Shown piece after piece: positions 10,900 through 22,984 of a stretch of 64,000 nucleotides of DNA (its first letter is position 1; every line of letters starts with the position of its first letter). The stretch comes from Manis javanica. Its lineage: Eukaryota > Chordata > Mammalia > Pholidota > Manidae. Location of the stretch: the NCBI RefSeq assembly GCF_040802235.1, contig NC_133158.1:35964001-36028000 (forward strand). The letters run 5' to 3'. A model generated the notes under the pieces. It made no database searches, had not been told where the DNA came from, and was given only the letters and a program-made list of their open reading frames with translations. Position numbers and translations under genes: made by a program.

Positions 10900-12420
10900 G
10901 CTCATGGGCAGATAGGCAAACAGCAGCACCCCTCACTCGACTGGGGATCAAGCAAGGAGGGCTTCCTGGAAGAGGTCATGCCCCAGGTGACTCTTAAAGG
11001 ATAGAGTGTGCTAGGCAAAAATTAGGGAAGGGCTCCAGAAAGAGAAAGGCACAGAGAGAGGAACCAGCACATGGGTGGGGAGTAAGGGGTGGGCACTGGG
11101 GTCACAAAGAGGTGGCAGGGGAGGCTGCAGAGGATGTCCAAGGAGAACTGAAACCATGCCTTGCATGGTAACAGTCACAGAGGGTTCTTTTTTTCCAGAG
11201 AACAATGGGAAGCCTCCAAGCCCTCCCCAGAAACCCGCTAGATCCAGGTGAAAGCAGTGAAGCCATCTAGAGCACACACAGACTAGATTCTTCGCCTGGT
11301 CATTGACCTTTTTGGTGAGGAACTGTATCCCAAATCAACAGGCAACTAATTGCCAAATATATAAAACCTAGCTGACACACAAATCAGAAGATGTAGAAAT
11401 CACCATGGGATGGAGAAGCCCGGGGATGGAATTCCCCAACCCTCAACCAATCCCACGTAACCATGCTCCTTTAAAAAGCCTCTCTTGCTGATGAGCGGAA
11501 GACAGATCTGAGCTGGCCTCCTGTCTCCTTGCCCAGCTGCCTTCCTTTTATAAACACCAGTGTCCTGTGTTTGGTTTACGGTGGGTATCAGAGCCCTGTT
11601 CAGTTTCAAACCCTGCTGAAATGTTGTATGTTATTCTGAAGACACGGGGGGATCCACACAAGGATCTTGAGCAGGGGAGGGAGTGTCAGGGTCAAAGCTT
11701 TGTAGCCAGAGGCAGAGGGTGAAGCCTGGGAGACCGAAGTCCTGGAGAGACCTGGCTGGAACCAGAGGAGGTGGTCAGCAAAACTGACAAATGTACACTG
11801 CCTATTCTGTGCCTTCCCCAGAAACCAGTTAGTGGAACAGAGTCCTGCCCTCTTGAAGTTCACATTCAAGGGAGAGATGTTTAAACACAAAAATATGTGT
11901 AAGAGAAGGATAATTTTAGGTGCTGGTAAAGGCTATGAAAGAAACTAAATGGCATAATAGGGTGCAGAATGGGAGTGCTGCCTTAGTAGGGGAGACTTTG
12001 AGGAGGGGTCACTTGAACTGAGACATGACTGATGGTCAGGAGGAAGCCATGAGGAAGGGGGCTCCAGGCAACGGAGCCAACAAGTGCAAAGACTCTGAGG
12101 CAGGACGATTCTGGAGTGGTTGAGGGGCAGAAAGAGAGTCTGTGGCTGTAGATCAGTGAACAAAGAGGAGGCTGCAGGGCAGAGGCCAAGCCACAGAGGG
12201 CCTCGTAGGCCACGGAAGGAGCGTGGAGTTGATTCTGGTTGCAGTAATTATTCTCAAAGCCAAGAGAGTTAACAGAAGACCAGGGCGGCAGCAGTAAAGG
12301 GAGAGCTGTGTAGATTCTGAATATATTTGGGGGCTGAGACAACAGGAATTACTGATGGGCTGGATGGCAAGGGACAAACTGAGGAGCTCTCTGGCAAAAG
12401 GAGGCAGAGCAAGCAGTGGA
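10900..12420 (+). repeat. Old medium-reiterated repeat, unnamed family, copy 1
   Basis: Landmarks in order are 'gcttcctggaagaggtcatg' (10962), 'caagtgcaaagactctgagg' (12081), 'agagggcctcgtaggccacg' and 'gattctgaatatatttgggg' (12314). The same order occurs at 13040-13340, 41000-41390 and 55150-55530. This ancient element is familiar from many mammalian genomes, but I cannot name it with confidence. Boundaries are loose. Confidence 0.55.
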
Positions 12421-12610
12421 AATTGGAGGAAAATGTGGGTTTAGGGGAGAATTTTCAACTAGGCAGTATTACAGGCTGTTTGTAATCTGTGGGGATCCAG
12501 TAACGAGAAATTGATGCCTGACACCGAGGGGGAGAGAGGGGCTAGCTGCAGGAGCAAGGTCCTTGAAAAGGAGAGCAGAGAAAATTTAGGACCAGAGCAG
12601 AGATCACCCT

Positions 12611-13005
12611 TCCTATGCGTTTTTTCTTGCTGCCGTAAGAAATTACTGCAAACCTGGAGGCATAGAACAACACAAGCTTATTATTTCACACTTGTGCAGG
12701 GCAGAAGTGTGGGCACAATGTGGCTCCGGGTTCTCTGTGGAGATCTCACAAGCCCAAAATCAAGGTGTGCGCAGGGCTGCTGTCCTTCCAAGAGGCTGTG
12801 GGGGAAATATCCACCTGGAGTTCATTCCAGCTGTTGGCAGCAATCAGCTCTGCTTTCTCTTCAAGTCAGCAGGTGCATTAAGTTTTCCTCAGGCTCTGAA
12901 ATCTCTCTGGCTTCCCCTCTGTGCAGCTCTCTCACTTCCTCTTCTGTCAGCAGCCACAGAAAGTTCTATGCATTAAGGGCTCATGTTTTGATCAGGCGCT
13001 TGCTT
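12611..13005 (-). mobile_element. MLT1 (MaLR) LTR fossil
   Basis: In + orientation it begins 'cttgctgccgtaagaaatta' and 'ctgcaaacctggaggcatag', then 'aaatcaaggtgtgcgcaggg'. This is the complement of the MLT1 3' half (poly(A)-signal region, then the R/U5-like end). It is a broken solo LTR of mammalian-wide age that sits between two copies of the repeat family at 10900-12420 and 13040-13340. Confidence 0.75.
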
Positions 13006-13039
13006 TTTAGGGTCAACTGTGCCAGAAAACAGAGCACCA

Positions 13040-13340
13040 CGACCGCAGTGGGAAGTGCAAAGGCCCTGAGGCAGGAAGATTCTGGAGTGGTTGAGGAACT
13101 GAAGAAGGTCAGTGTGGCTGTAGCAAGCAAAGAGGAGGGTGCAGGGCAGGGGCCAAGCCCCAGAGGGTCCTGTAGGCCAGAAGGAACTCGGAGTTTATTC
13201 TGGTTGCAATGGGAAGTCAAGGGAGTTATAACAAGACCAGGGCAGTGGTAGTACAGGGAAGTGCGTATGTTCTGAATATATATGGGAAGGCAGAATGTGT
13301 GTGGGCATAACTACAGGTAGATTGGAGGCTTTGCTGTAAG
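13040..13340 (+). repeat. Same unnamed repeat family, copy 2
   Basis: It repeats the sequence of 12081-12340 closely. Shared details include 'gattctggagtggttgagg' (12109 and 13077), 'gcagggcag-ggccaagcc' and 'ttctggttgca'. The offset is about 966 bp. Shared private details suggest a local duplication as well as family membership. Confidence 0.65.
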
Positions 13341-13399
13341 AGCACATGAGCCTTTAACAGACCTAAAAAGACAGGCTTAGAAAACAGAATTTTCTCTCT

Positions 13400-13640
13400 C
13401 GGGACAGGTCCAGGTAGCATGCCAGAGCTGGATGGCAACTGTAGAACCGTCAAGGACCCAGGCTCCTTCCATCTTTTTGCTCTGCTTTCCTCACAGGGCT
13501 ACTTCCCCAGGGATGTACAGCGTCCCTGCCCCTGGCAGACAGCGGGAAGCTGCACATGTCGTTTCTCCCTCTTCTCCCATTGGCCCGTGATCGTCACATG
13601 ACAACAGCTAACGACAAAGGAGGCTGGGAAATGTAGTCTT
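13400..13640 (+). repeat. Second copy of the repeat at 4880-5180
   Basis: It shares the 'cccaggctccttccatcttt', 'cccattggcc' and 'gaggctgggaaatgtagtct' landmarks in the same order and orientation as 4880-5180. Confidence 0.6.
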
Positions 13641-13799
13641 ACCTGTAAAGGGCCATACGACTGGCTAAAACCCTGTGTTAAAGAAGGGACCCTGAAGACA
13701 GTGTCCAGGGAGTGGACACTGAAGCATAGTGGTGGCCCCTGGGTCAGCCTGTGAGGCTGTGGCAGTGAGCAGGATAAAAGGACAGTGATCAGCGCACTG

Positions 13800-14560
13800 G
13801 CCTAGAGATCCTGATGAGGTCAGAGGTGGGCTGGAGTAGGTGTGCTCAAAGATGTGAGCTGGATGGGGAGGTGGCAGTCAGCAGGTGGGCGCCTGAATCA
13901 AAGCTTCAAGGAGGAGCGGTTGCTGCTTATGGGCACTCTGGGGTAGGGCTGTTGCGGTGGGCAGCTGGGATGGAGCCCAGGGCAGAGCACAGTGGGTGGT
14001 GGCAAGCCAACAGAGGGTGAGGCTTCTGTGCTCAAGGGCCGCCTGCAGGGATGAGGGAGGGGAGCATCCTTGGGGAACAGGAAGCCATGTGCCCGACATG
14101 GGGGTCAGCCAGGACAGGGAATGACCACAAGTGGGAACAGGTGGCCTGGCTGACAACAGGCAGGTCCAAAGAGTTGGGGGTCAGAGGGAGGAACAGTAAT
14201 CACCTGGAAGCAGCAGGAAGGATGAGGACAGGGTCAGAGCTGGGTTCCCGTTCTGAAGTGGAGGACATCAGAGGAGAAAGCGGGGTCAGAGGAGAGGGAC
14301 AGAGTGAGTGGACAGTGTGCCTTGGAAGGGGAATGAAGCCCAGGAATCCGCAGAAGGAAGTCAGCTGAGTAGGTGGCTGACAGGATGTGGGGTGAAGAGA
14401 GAGGGTCTGAATAGTGGCCCAGGCTTCTGGCTGGGTGACCGGGTGCATGATGCTGGCCCTCCCTAAGATGCAGAATACAAAGGGGGCTGGCTTTTGGGTG
14501 GGGGACAGAGCCCAGGTTAGGCCGTGGTGGGTGTGAGGGCCCTGAAGAGCCACCCTGGAG
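13800..14560 (+). repeat. Probable tail of the unnamed repeat family
   Basis: It contains a 'gacaggatgtggggtgaaga' block (14380) followed by 'gaccgggtgcatgatgctgg'. This resembles the distal part of the family seen at 10900-13340 but is heavily diverged. Confidence 0.35.
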
Positions 14561-14747
14561 GCACAGGATGCCCAGGTCTGGGCTGGGGCTGGAGCTGGAG
14601 GTGGTCAGGCCAGACGAATGTAGCTGGACTTGAAGCTGACAGAAAATATAGGACGTGGTGTCCTCAGAGACCAGCGACACCACCTGATTTGGCCGTGAGG
14701 CAAACGGGAAGGGAGGAGGGGTGGGGAGCACGCTGTGGTGTTCAAAA

Positions 14748-14762
14748 CACACACACACACAC
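14748..14762. repeat. (CA)n microsatellite
   Basis: A short run of CA dinucleotides, about 7-8 units. Confidence 0.9.
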
Positions 14763-14764
14763 AA

Positions 14765-17640
14765 GATTTTTCCAGAATAAAGGAGGTCATCAACATGTTT
14801 ACAGAGAGGAAGGAAGGGCCCAGGGAGGTGGGGGGTGACCTAGGAAGGAGCCTGGAGGGACAAAGCAGGGACTGACTCAGTTTCCCCACAGAGAAAGCGC
14901 AGTAGTAACCAGGACGGCCAGCTTGGGAAGCCCTGGAAGCAGGAGCCCTCAGGGAGCCCCAACGGCAGCCCCGCTGCCCCTCCAGGCCCACAAGGCCTGC
15001 CTGACCCAGCTGGCGAGAGCAGGACATGCCCTCAGGCCCAGGGAGCCCTTAACTAAAAGATGTGGCATCCACACAGTGGAGCCACCGTGAACGCTGGTGA
15101 CACATGTGGGTGTACTCACAGGTGGAAAAGAGGTCCCAGAAGAGCACAGGCCCTGAGTGACTCAACGTGGGTAAGAAAAAAATACACACAGGAAGAAAAA
15201 GGCAGTCTTGCATGATATTGGGACTGAGGGAAAATGTTATCACCTTCTTGCTCATTTGAACATTTTAATTTTTCCAGTGTGAAAATGATTTCTTATTTGT
15301 GGAGTTGTTTGTTGTTCCAAGTTGTACATGCCAAAAATAAGAGGGAAATCATAGGTCTGGGAGGAAGTGAGTGTGGGCTCAACCAGGTCAGGCCAGGCAC
15401 CTCACCAAGACCCCTCCCCAGCAGCTGTGGAGGCCTGCAGGCAGGTGGAGGCAGGACAAGGCCAGGGGTCCACGAGAGACCCCTGCAGAAGCTGTGCAGG
15501 CTGCGGTTTCCCCCAGGGTCCAGGCTCTGGTGAAAGTCCCCCCCGAGGGACCACCCCTAGGTGAGCCTGGAGAGTGAGCAAGCACCAGGACACCCTCCCT
15601 GCCCTGCTCTGGGCCAGGCAGTAGAGGCACACCTGGGAGCCTCCCTGGGCCTCACGGGGGTGGACACCCCCTCCTGCCTGGGGAGAAGAGCTGCATTGCA
15701 TCGGGGGACAGGACCCGTGGCCCCTCTGGGGGCTGGAATGGGGGGACCCCAGCCTCTGGAGGAAGGATGACCACATGGGCAAGGACAGAGGCTCGTCTGA
15801 GAAGGGCATGGTGATAAATAATCCTGGCCAGGATGGTTGATCACAGTCTGTTTTACCAAAATAGGGTATTACTTGACATTTTTGTGCATTTACTCTTGAC
15901 ACTTAAGGGAAATTCCTTCAACCCCATTCTTACAGTTCTACGTCACTTCACATAATGTCTGTATGATGTTCCAGGGTGTGAATGTGCCTGTACTTATTCC
16001 TTTTGTTACCAGTTTTGTGCTACCGTTAACAACACACCCTTGAGCACTGAACACAAAATACCCAGGTGTCTATGAGCACGAGGCTGCTGAGGGCAGCCAC
16101 AGGCAGGTGTGCTGAGGGGCTCAGCCAGCCAGGCCTCCCCCTGAGCCACCCATCACCTCCATGGTAAGGGTGGGACTGGAGAACAACCAGGGTCCCTCCC
16201 CGCTGACTGAATCTCTTACAGTCAAATCATGGGGGCACTTGTGCGACCTCTCAGCACAAACTAGTTGAGGATCAGTGAGGTGCAGGCCTCACCTGGCCCT
16301 GTGACCCCACCATGAGGAGGGTCTCAGGGGGCTGACGCTCAGGTGGTGAGAGGCAAATATAAACACATAAATGAATGATAGCAACTCTATGAGTTGCAAG
16401 GTGCTAAAAAAAGAACACCCAGTGCTGTGACCCTAAGGAATGGTCCTGCACCTATGGTAGCGTGTAAAGGAGCTCTCAGCCCTCTGCCCTTGACTTTTCC
16501 TGCTGCTGTAACTTCCCTCCATCCTGGCTGAGGGAGGCATCCACAGCTCCTCAGTTTCCCCCTCCAGCCTTAAACACTTCTGAGTGCCTCCAGACTGGGG
16601 GCCTGGGACCCTCTCTCAGGGTTCATGTCCTTGGCCAACACAGGCCGTGACCAGGGGGACAAGGATGACCCAGGGGTCCCTTTCCTCTCAGCAGCCCCTC
16701 ACTCTGGGCTCCTCTTCTGGGCCCCTCTGGATTACTAGGGCCGACCCCCTTCTACTTGTTCCCAAAACACTGCTAACCCCCATGGGTTCCCCACATCAGT
16801 GCCCTTCCCTGACCTCCATGGGTGCAAACTGCCATCTCTGCAAACCCTTTCTTGACTTACTGGTATTTCCTACTGGTGCAATTTTTATAACTTATCATAG
16901 AATACATATATTAATGTTTTGATGTTGTAAGTGTAATATTTTACTGTTGGGCTTGATTTGGGTTAATATTTTTTAGTATTAAAAATATAATTAAAACACA
17001 TCTGTCTTTTAAAGGCAACTTTGTTATCACTGACATAAATGAAAAGCTGGTGCTCCTCCACTAAGTAGAATGTAGCTTTTGAAATAAATATAATGCAAAT
17101 AAAGCCAGGGTCTTAAATGCTAACTAATGTTTGATAGAGGCTCCGAGCTTCAGGCTTACAGCTCCTTCTTTAAAAAGAGGGATCAAGAAGGGTTAGGAGT
17201 TGCTGAAGATGTAATGGCACCAAAAGGAGACTTTCTCCTGCCTATTCAGGACCAAAGAAAGTGAAACACTGATAGGCTCCCGCATAGGCTTCTCAGCCAT
17301 GGCGGCTGTCCACCCTACACCAATGTGAGGCAAGCAGAAGAGGGACTATTGCTCCCATTTAACAGATGAGGAAAACTGAGGCTTGGAGGAACAACCAGCA
17401 GAGCCACTCGCCTCCAGGGTCTCCTCCTCTTCCAGGAAGCCTTCCCTACCTCCTGGGACCCTGTAAGGGGGCCTCCTCGGCTCTCCCACAGACCCTGTAA
17501 CTGAGGCCTCTCAAGGCACTGGTGATACAGTGGGATGCACTGTGGGGACCCCCACAACCACTTCCGTAACCTGGGGATGATCTGCAGTTCTGCGGCCAAG
17601 GCCCAGGGACCCCAAAGGCCCCCTGTTTCTCTGAAGATAG
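14765..17640. other. Intergenic region upstream of GP9
   Basis: No exon or RNA gene is recognised. 14880-15800 is GC-rich unique-looking DNA, and 16900-17120 is AT-rich. A MIR/L2-like stretch lies at 17335-17440 ('cccatttaacagatgaggaa', then 'tccaggaagccttccctacc'). Confidence 0.35.
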
Positions 17641-17663
17641 TCCCTTCAGGGCTGCACTTGGGG

Positions 17664-17695
17664 GATAAGCCAGGCTATTTGCACCATTTCCTTCC
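17664..17695 (+). promoter_or_regulatory. GP9: GP9 core promoter: GATA plus ETS sites
   Basis: A GATAAG motif at 17664-17669 is followed about 24 bp later by tandem ETS cores (TTCC at 17688 and 17692) and no TATA box. This GATA/ETS pairing close to the start site is the known arrangement of megakaryocyte promoters, including human GP9, GP1BA and ITGA2B, and binds GATA1 with FLI1/ETS1. It lies about 1.04 kb upstream of the GP9 start codon, the right distance for the non-coding first exon. Confidence 0.6.
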
Positions 17696-17704
17696 TCCCA
17701 CTCA

Positions 17705-17804
17705 GGCAGTGGCCACCATCAGCTGCCTTACACTGAACTGCCACCTCGGCCTCAAGCAGACGGTTCAGGCCCCAGAAAGGGTGTGTGGACTGCAGGCCCC
17801 ACAG
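17705..17804 (+). other. GP9: GP9 non-coding first exon (predicted)
   Basis: A perfect donor, CACAG|GTAAGT, ends this stretch at 17804/17805. The start is only inferred from the GATA/ETS pair upstream. Human GP9 has non-coding leader exons before its single coding exon. A middle leader exon could lie near 18244-18273 (a tctgcctcag acceptor and a CAG|GTATGA donor), but I cannot establish it. Confidence 0.5.
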
Positions 17805-18726
17805 GTAAGTGGCCCTCCCCACTACCCAGCTCCATCTCCTGCACCGCAGGCCCCTGCCAGAGACAAGGGGACAAGGCTGGCAGGGGGAGGGGAGGCAGCT
17901 CTCCGGGGACCCCTTGGCACTCCCCTCTGGCAGACGGGGCATTCACTCTAAGACACCGGCTCCTTGGTTGAGCCAAGATTCATTGGTTTATCCAGGGTAA
18001 ACTCCCTGGAAGCTGGCTGTGGTCAGGGGACTTGTCTTGAGAAGGGGAAACAGTTGTGGAGGGAAGGCCAGGCAGAAGCCTGGAGCTTCCAAGATCTGAG
18101 TTTGAGTCTGTTCTCTGACACAGACTCTGCCCAAGTTCCCCCCAGTCCCTGGGCCTCAATGTCCCCAGTTCTCAGTGTTACCCTAGAGGAGTGGCTTTCC
18201 AGAGGGCGCCCCTTCTGTGTTCTCTTCCCTGTCTCTGCCTCAGCACCCTCATTCTGCTGTTTTCTGTATCAGGTATGATGGAAGAGCTCACTTAGCCATG
18301 GGCAAGCCATCTGAAACTGACGGGACGAGGTGGTCTAGGAAGTCACACCACCGGCCTGTCCCCAGGCTTACAGGTGGAGGCTGGGAGCAGCCTGGAGGAG
18401 CTCTCCAAGGCCCTTTCCTGGGTTCTGGGGGCCAGGACGCAGGACTGCAAGTCATTTAGCAGGGATCTGCTTCCCTCAGCCCTGAGCAGGGGCTGGGGTC
18501 TCTGTTAGGGGCCAGGAGGTCCCTTCCCCTTAAGGGCAAGAATGTTCTTACCTTACTCCCCTCCCCTGCCACAGCCACAGCTACACTCACCTCCTGCCTT
18601 TCAAGTGACATCCAGGCCTGGGTTGGGCACACTTCACTTCCTTCAATCTTCACCACCCCATTTCACAGAGAAGAGACTGAAGCCCTTCCCCACCTCACCG
18701 CCCTCTCTCCCCAGCCAGCCTGCACA

Positions 18727-19254
18727 ATGCCCACCTGGAGGGCCCTGTTCCTGCTCTGGGCTGCCGCGGAGGCCACCACGGACTGCCCTGCACAGTGCAC
18801 CTGCCAGGCCCTGGAAACCATGGGGCTGTGGGTGGACTGCGGGGGCCGGGGGCTCACAGCCCTGCCCGCCCTGCCAGCCCACACCCGCCACCTCCTGCTG
18901 GCCAACAATAGCCTTAGCTCCGTGCCTGCAGGCGCCTTTGACTACCTGCCCCAGCTGCAGACCCTCGACGTGACACAGAACCCCTGGCACTGTGACTGTA
19001 GCCTCACGTACCTGCGCCTTTGGCTGGAGGACCACACGCCCGAGGCCCTGCTGCAAGTCCACTGTGCCAGCCCCCACTTTGCCACCTCCCGCCCACTGGG
19101 CCTGCTGACCGGCTACGAGCTAGGCAATTGTGGCTGGCAGCTGCGGTCGTCCTGGGCCCACCTGGGGATCTGGTGGGATGTGGCTCTCGTTGTCGTGGCC
19201 ACACTGGGCCTGGCTCTCCTGGCTGGCCTGCTGTGTGTGACCCCAAATTCCTAG
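18727..19254 (+). CDS. GP9: Platelet glycoprotein IX, complete
   Basis: Single coding exon of 175 residues; a ccctctctccccag acceptor lies 12 nt upstream of the ATG. GPIX is a small membrane subunit of the platelet GPIb-IX-V receptor for von Willebrand factor and is needed for its surface assembly. Visible parts: signal peptide 1-16; LRRNT with Cys20, 24, 26 and 38; one leucine-rich repeat at about 53-77; the N-glycosylation site Asn60 in NNS; LRRCT 85-137 with Cys89, 91, 113 and 135; transmembrane helix about 149-170; Cys170 at the inner face, the position palmitoylated in human; a five-residue tail (VTPNS). Human GPIX is 177 residues and ends with a different seven-residue tail after Cys170, so the last residues differ, while the rest aligns without gaps. 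Expression should be restricted to megakaryocytes. Confidence 0.98.
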   Translation: MPTWRALFLLWAAAEATTDCPAQCTCQALETMGLWVDCGGRGLTALPALPAHTRHLLLANNSLSSVPAGAFDYLPQLQTLDVTQNPWHCDCSLTYLRLWLEDHTPEALLQVHCASPHFATSRPLGLLTGYELGNCGWQLRSSWAHLGIWWDVALVVVATLGLALLAGLLCVTPNS

Positions 19255-19349
19255 ACTGAGCCCAGACCTCTGGGGTCATCCCCAGGCCAGGCAGCCAGGC
19301 CCTGGGCCTCTCCCCAGATGCCACCAGCCCTGGTCAGACCATAACTCAA

Positions 19350-19355
19350 AGTAAA
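19350..19355 (+). terminator. GP9: GP9 poly(A) signal AGTAAA
   Basis: AGTAAA lies 96 nt after the stop, followed by a T-rich stretch (19384-19402). No AATAAA is nearer. The short 3' UTR matches the compact GP9 gene. Confidence 0.55.
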
Positions 19356-22300
19356 CTGGCTGCTCAGCCATTTTATCCAAGCTCAGATTTTTTTATTTTT
19401 TACCCTCTCAGCATTCAAGTCTGGCTCCTTCTAGAAACTTGGGTCCATTGTGTTAGAACCAGATATCAGCTGGAGCTCCTCTGTTCCCCAGGTTCCTGGT
19501 AAAACGGGCTGTCCTGCCTCCTCACCAGCCACCCCCAATGCACGATCTCTGGATGCCTGAGGCCTTCCCCGGCGCCCACCAAGTCCTGCAGCCCCAGTTC
19601 TCACACCCTCGTCTGTCCACCAGCACCTGCTTCCCACACAGGCCACCCAGACTGATTTCACATCACTCTTCAGCCCCTGTCTGAATTCCACAGAAAGCTG
19701 GTTCTCACAACACAGCACGAAGTGGAGACCCTGGGCAGGAAGAAAGGAGGGGGTTCCACCTCTGCAACAGGTGGACCTTGAAAAGCTAGTCCTTGTTCTG
19801 AAAATGGCCTTTAGCCACTCTGCCCCGGCCACAAAGCCATCTGGGCTCACCTGGGCCCTTTCCTTTCTCCTCTCCTACACGCTTTCTCTCCTTTCCTTCC
19901 TCTCTACCCCTCTTCTTCAGAAACAAAACAACAAACTCCTCCCTTGCTCAGGGAAACAACTGCCCCAAAGCGCTGACATCAGACACATGCAAAGTCTGGA
20001 CTCCCAGTTCCACCCCAAGCAACAGTCACCAAATTCTTCCAACAAGACCCTTTTCTCCCTCAGAGGAATTCTAGTGCCAGCAGTTTAGATAAACTTCTCT
20101 CCACCAAATGAGATAACATTCACAGGCCTGCGACTGGCCAACCCAAATCCAAATATAATTACACCAAGGTCTTTCCCTCAAGGATCTCCACGTGGCTGGC
20201 CTGTGGCTCAGAGGGTGCCATGAGGAAGGCCACGGGGACACTGAGCACCAGTGGAGGGCACTGACCCACCCAGGTGAGGCTGGAACAGGAGCCTCAAACT
20301 CAGGGGAGGGGCTGGGCAATAGGTAGTGGTGGAGATTGTGGAAAACTAGAGCGCCCCCGTTTCATCCAAAGAGGCACAGCTGAACACTGCCATGAGGACA
20401 CAGGGACCCAGAATGTCTTCCCACCCTTCCAGAGAGGCTGGAAATCTAAATGTTTACATGAAACCCCCAACTTATTCAAGCATTGGCAACTAAATAAAAA
20501 AATTGATTATTTTCAACTATATCAAAATCTGATTATATCTAATAGGACAAATAAGACATGTTCATTGACTAGATGGAGCCCACAGGCTGAGAGTCTGATT
20601 TCCATGTGAGCCATCAGCTGTGACACAGCTGCTTCATGAGAGCAGGAGAAGCTGGCATCTATACCGGGTGTAGCACTAGTACATGCCAGGCCCTGCATGA
20701 AGCACATCGCATGAACTTCCTCGGTACCCCAAGAAATCCCTAAGGAAGATACTGCTCCCCAATACCCCGCACTGTGTGGACACTAGCCCAGGGCCCCGAC
20801 AGGCACCTGATAGGATGGCCCAGACAGGTCCCCTTCCACACCTAAAAAGTGCCTCTTTGAAAGCCTGCTGGCCCATGGAGCCCCGGAGAACTAAGGTCCT
20901 TCAACCCCAAGTCTCTAGTGGGATGCCCCTTAAATGTTGCCTCTGCTTCTTCCTGAGGCCAATGTAGGTGGCCACAGGTCTGGCCCAATGGCGATGACAG
21001 GCCTTGATCCTGGAGGCCGAGCAGCTCAGTCTGTGAGAACCAGCAGGAGCCCAGAGAGTCCACTGTCACCGGCACAGGGGATGACTCCCTGAGGGTGGGC
21101 GGAGTGGAGGGACATCCAGCAGCGCGGCAGGGACTTCCGGGAGCAGATGATGGAGTCACACAAGAGCCCCATGGAAACGGGTCCACTGGGAACCTCGATT
21201 CTCCATCTCCATCCTCCCCATGGTCTCCTTCCAACCCAGCAAGGCCACCACAGAGCACGTCAGCATCCCCACCAGCTCCACAGCCACCAGCCCCAGAACC
21301 AACACTTCCCACCACACAGCCAGCTCTCCCCCGCTGGCCACCACTGTCCCCTGTAGGACCACGGTGGCCGCTGATATGCCCCGCCCCCGGCTGTTCACCT
21401 TCACCTGGAGCACTGGCCACCTGCGCCAGTCCTGGACTGCACACCAGCCTCCCACTCACCCCTCCAACCCCGCCATTTCCCCATCACCTCTGTCACAGTA
21501 GCACCACCCATGGACCTTATCCCCATTATAAAAGCAAATGCTCTATCACCACCATCAAGCAATCCCCATAGTCACCATGACATCAGCCTCCCAATCATCT
21601 CCTTTGTCGGTATTTTCACAATCCAGCTGCACGGGGGGATTTGCAGAGGTAATTTGTACCAGCTACTGTGACAACCACCGCGCCTTGCTGGTGGCTTACC
21701 TCAGTCCAGGCTTGCTGCCCGCTCACCCCGCACCAGGGTGCCCACCAGGAGGCCAGCTGCCCACCAGGAGGCCTCCTGCCAAGCCCTCTGCTGGTCTTCT
21801 GCATTCCTCTGGCCCCAGGTGAGCAGGGAACGCAAAGGGATGCAGGGATGGTGGTGGGCAGGCGGCCGGCCGAAAGCGGTGTGGACGACCTTCACAAGCA
21901 GCTGTTTCTAGAACCCTGCAGTCACTGTCCGATCCTGCCTGCAATAGCGGCCTGGACCCGTGCTCCTCCTGCGCGCCCAGCAACAGAGCGGAGGGGGCAC
22001 GCACACTCGGTCTCCCAAGGACTCCACATCGGGCCTGCATGGACCCTCACCCTCTCCAGCCCCTGATGATGACACCTCAAACTACATGAGGAAAAATTTC
22101 CTTGCTGGACAAAGAATACATTCCACCTCAGGGAAGGGGCCTGGGCCAGTCCCTGTGCATGCGCCCGAGACAGCAGATCACAGAAGGTGGAAGGCTCTGT
22201 CCTCGCTCGGCTCTGCCCGAGGTGGGGGGCAGCCCGTTTGTGGCCCAGGGAACCTTCTAGCAATGGAGGCTGACTTCACAGGGTCGTCCAAGAAAAGGCA

Positions 22301-22984
22301 AAGCTGTGAAACAGTTGGTGAAGTCTCAGGGACTGCAATCCAGGAACATAGATTCGGGAATGTTAACCTTGGAAATAAAACTGTCACTTACCTTACTGGC
22401 AAAAATGGTTTAGTTTTTGTTTTTTCAGGTATAGCAGAGAACTACAATTCAGGACAGAGTGGCTACAGCAAAACCATTAAGGAGTGGAGAACAGAAGAGA
22501 GGATCGCTCCTTTATAGATGAAAGGGGAAGGCTGGAGGGGGGCCTATTATAAACAAAAAGTCTATGGAGGAAACTGGGAGTTTGCAGCATCATGGCTTTT
22601 CATTGGCTGAGTTTTGCCAGCCTCTCACTGGCTAGTCTGTTGCTGGGGGTAGAGAAAGCTTCCTTCCTTCTACAAGTTAGTCAAGAAGGAGGTGAAGCGG
22701 CAGCTGCATCTTGCTTAGGTCCATTCTTCCCGTTGGGTCTGTAATTGATGACTAGTGTTAGGGTGTGAGAGCTCCCCCTGCTGGCCTCCTGACTCCATTT
22801 TAGTGAGGTTTCCCTTTATTAATTTTATTAATAAATAAAATTTATTTTTACTATAAAATAAAATAGAAAGGACAGTTTACTTGTCCTCTGTTGACAGAGA
22901 TACAATTGATCCAACATTCTCCTTTACAAATAGTGCTGCAGGGGCCAACTTGTATACCTGTGTGGTTATTTTACTAGATCACTA
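19356..22984. other. Intergenic region, mostly unrecognised
   Basis: No gene is recognised. 19858-19920 is a long pyrimidine-rich stretch. 21220-21600 is a decayed CCA/CAC-rich low-complexity area. A 15-bp unit is duplicated at about 21740 and 21758. 22400-22830 has an LTR-like look (low-A/G-rich start, then 'cctgactccattttagtgag') but cannot be assigned. Confidence 0.35.

Noticed and set aside
12511-13251. 246-codon open frame on +
   Set aside because: It crosses the MLT1 LTR and flanking repeats, so it is chance reading of repeat DNA.
14234-14764. 176-codon open frame on -
   Set aside because: Antisense reading of a probable old repeat and a CA microsatellite; no features.
21095-21571. 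Thr/Pro-rich open frames in the CCA/CAC-rich area, mucin-like at first sight
   Set aside because: Low-complexity DNA gives Thr/Pro/Ser in several frames at once; there are no splice or start signals.
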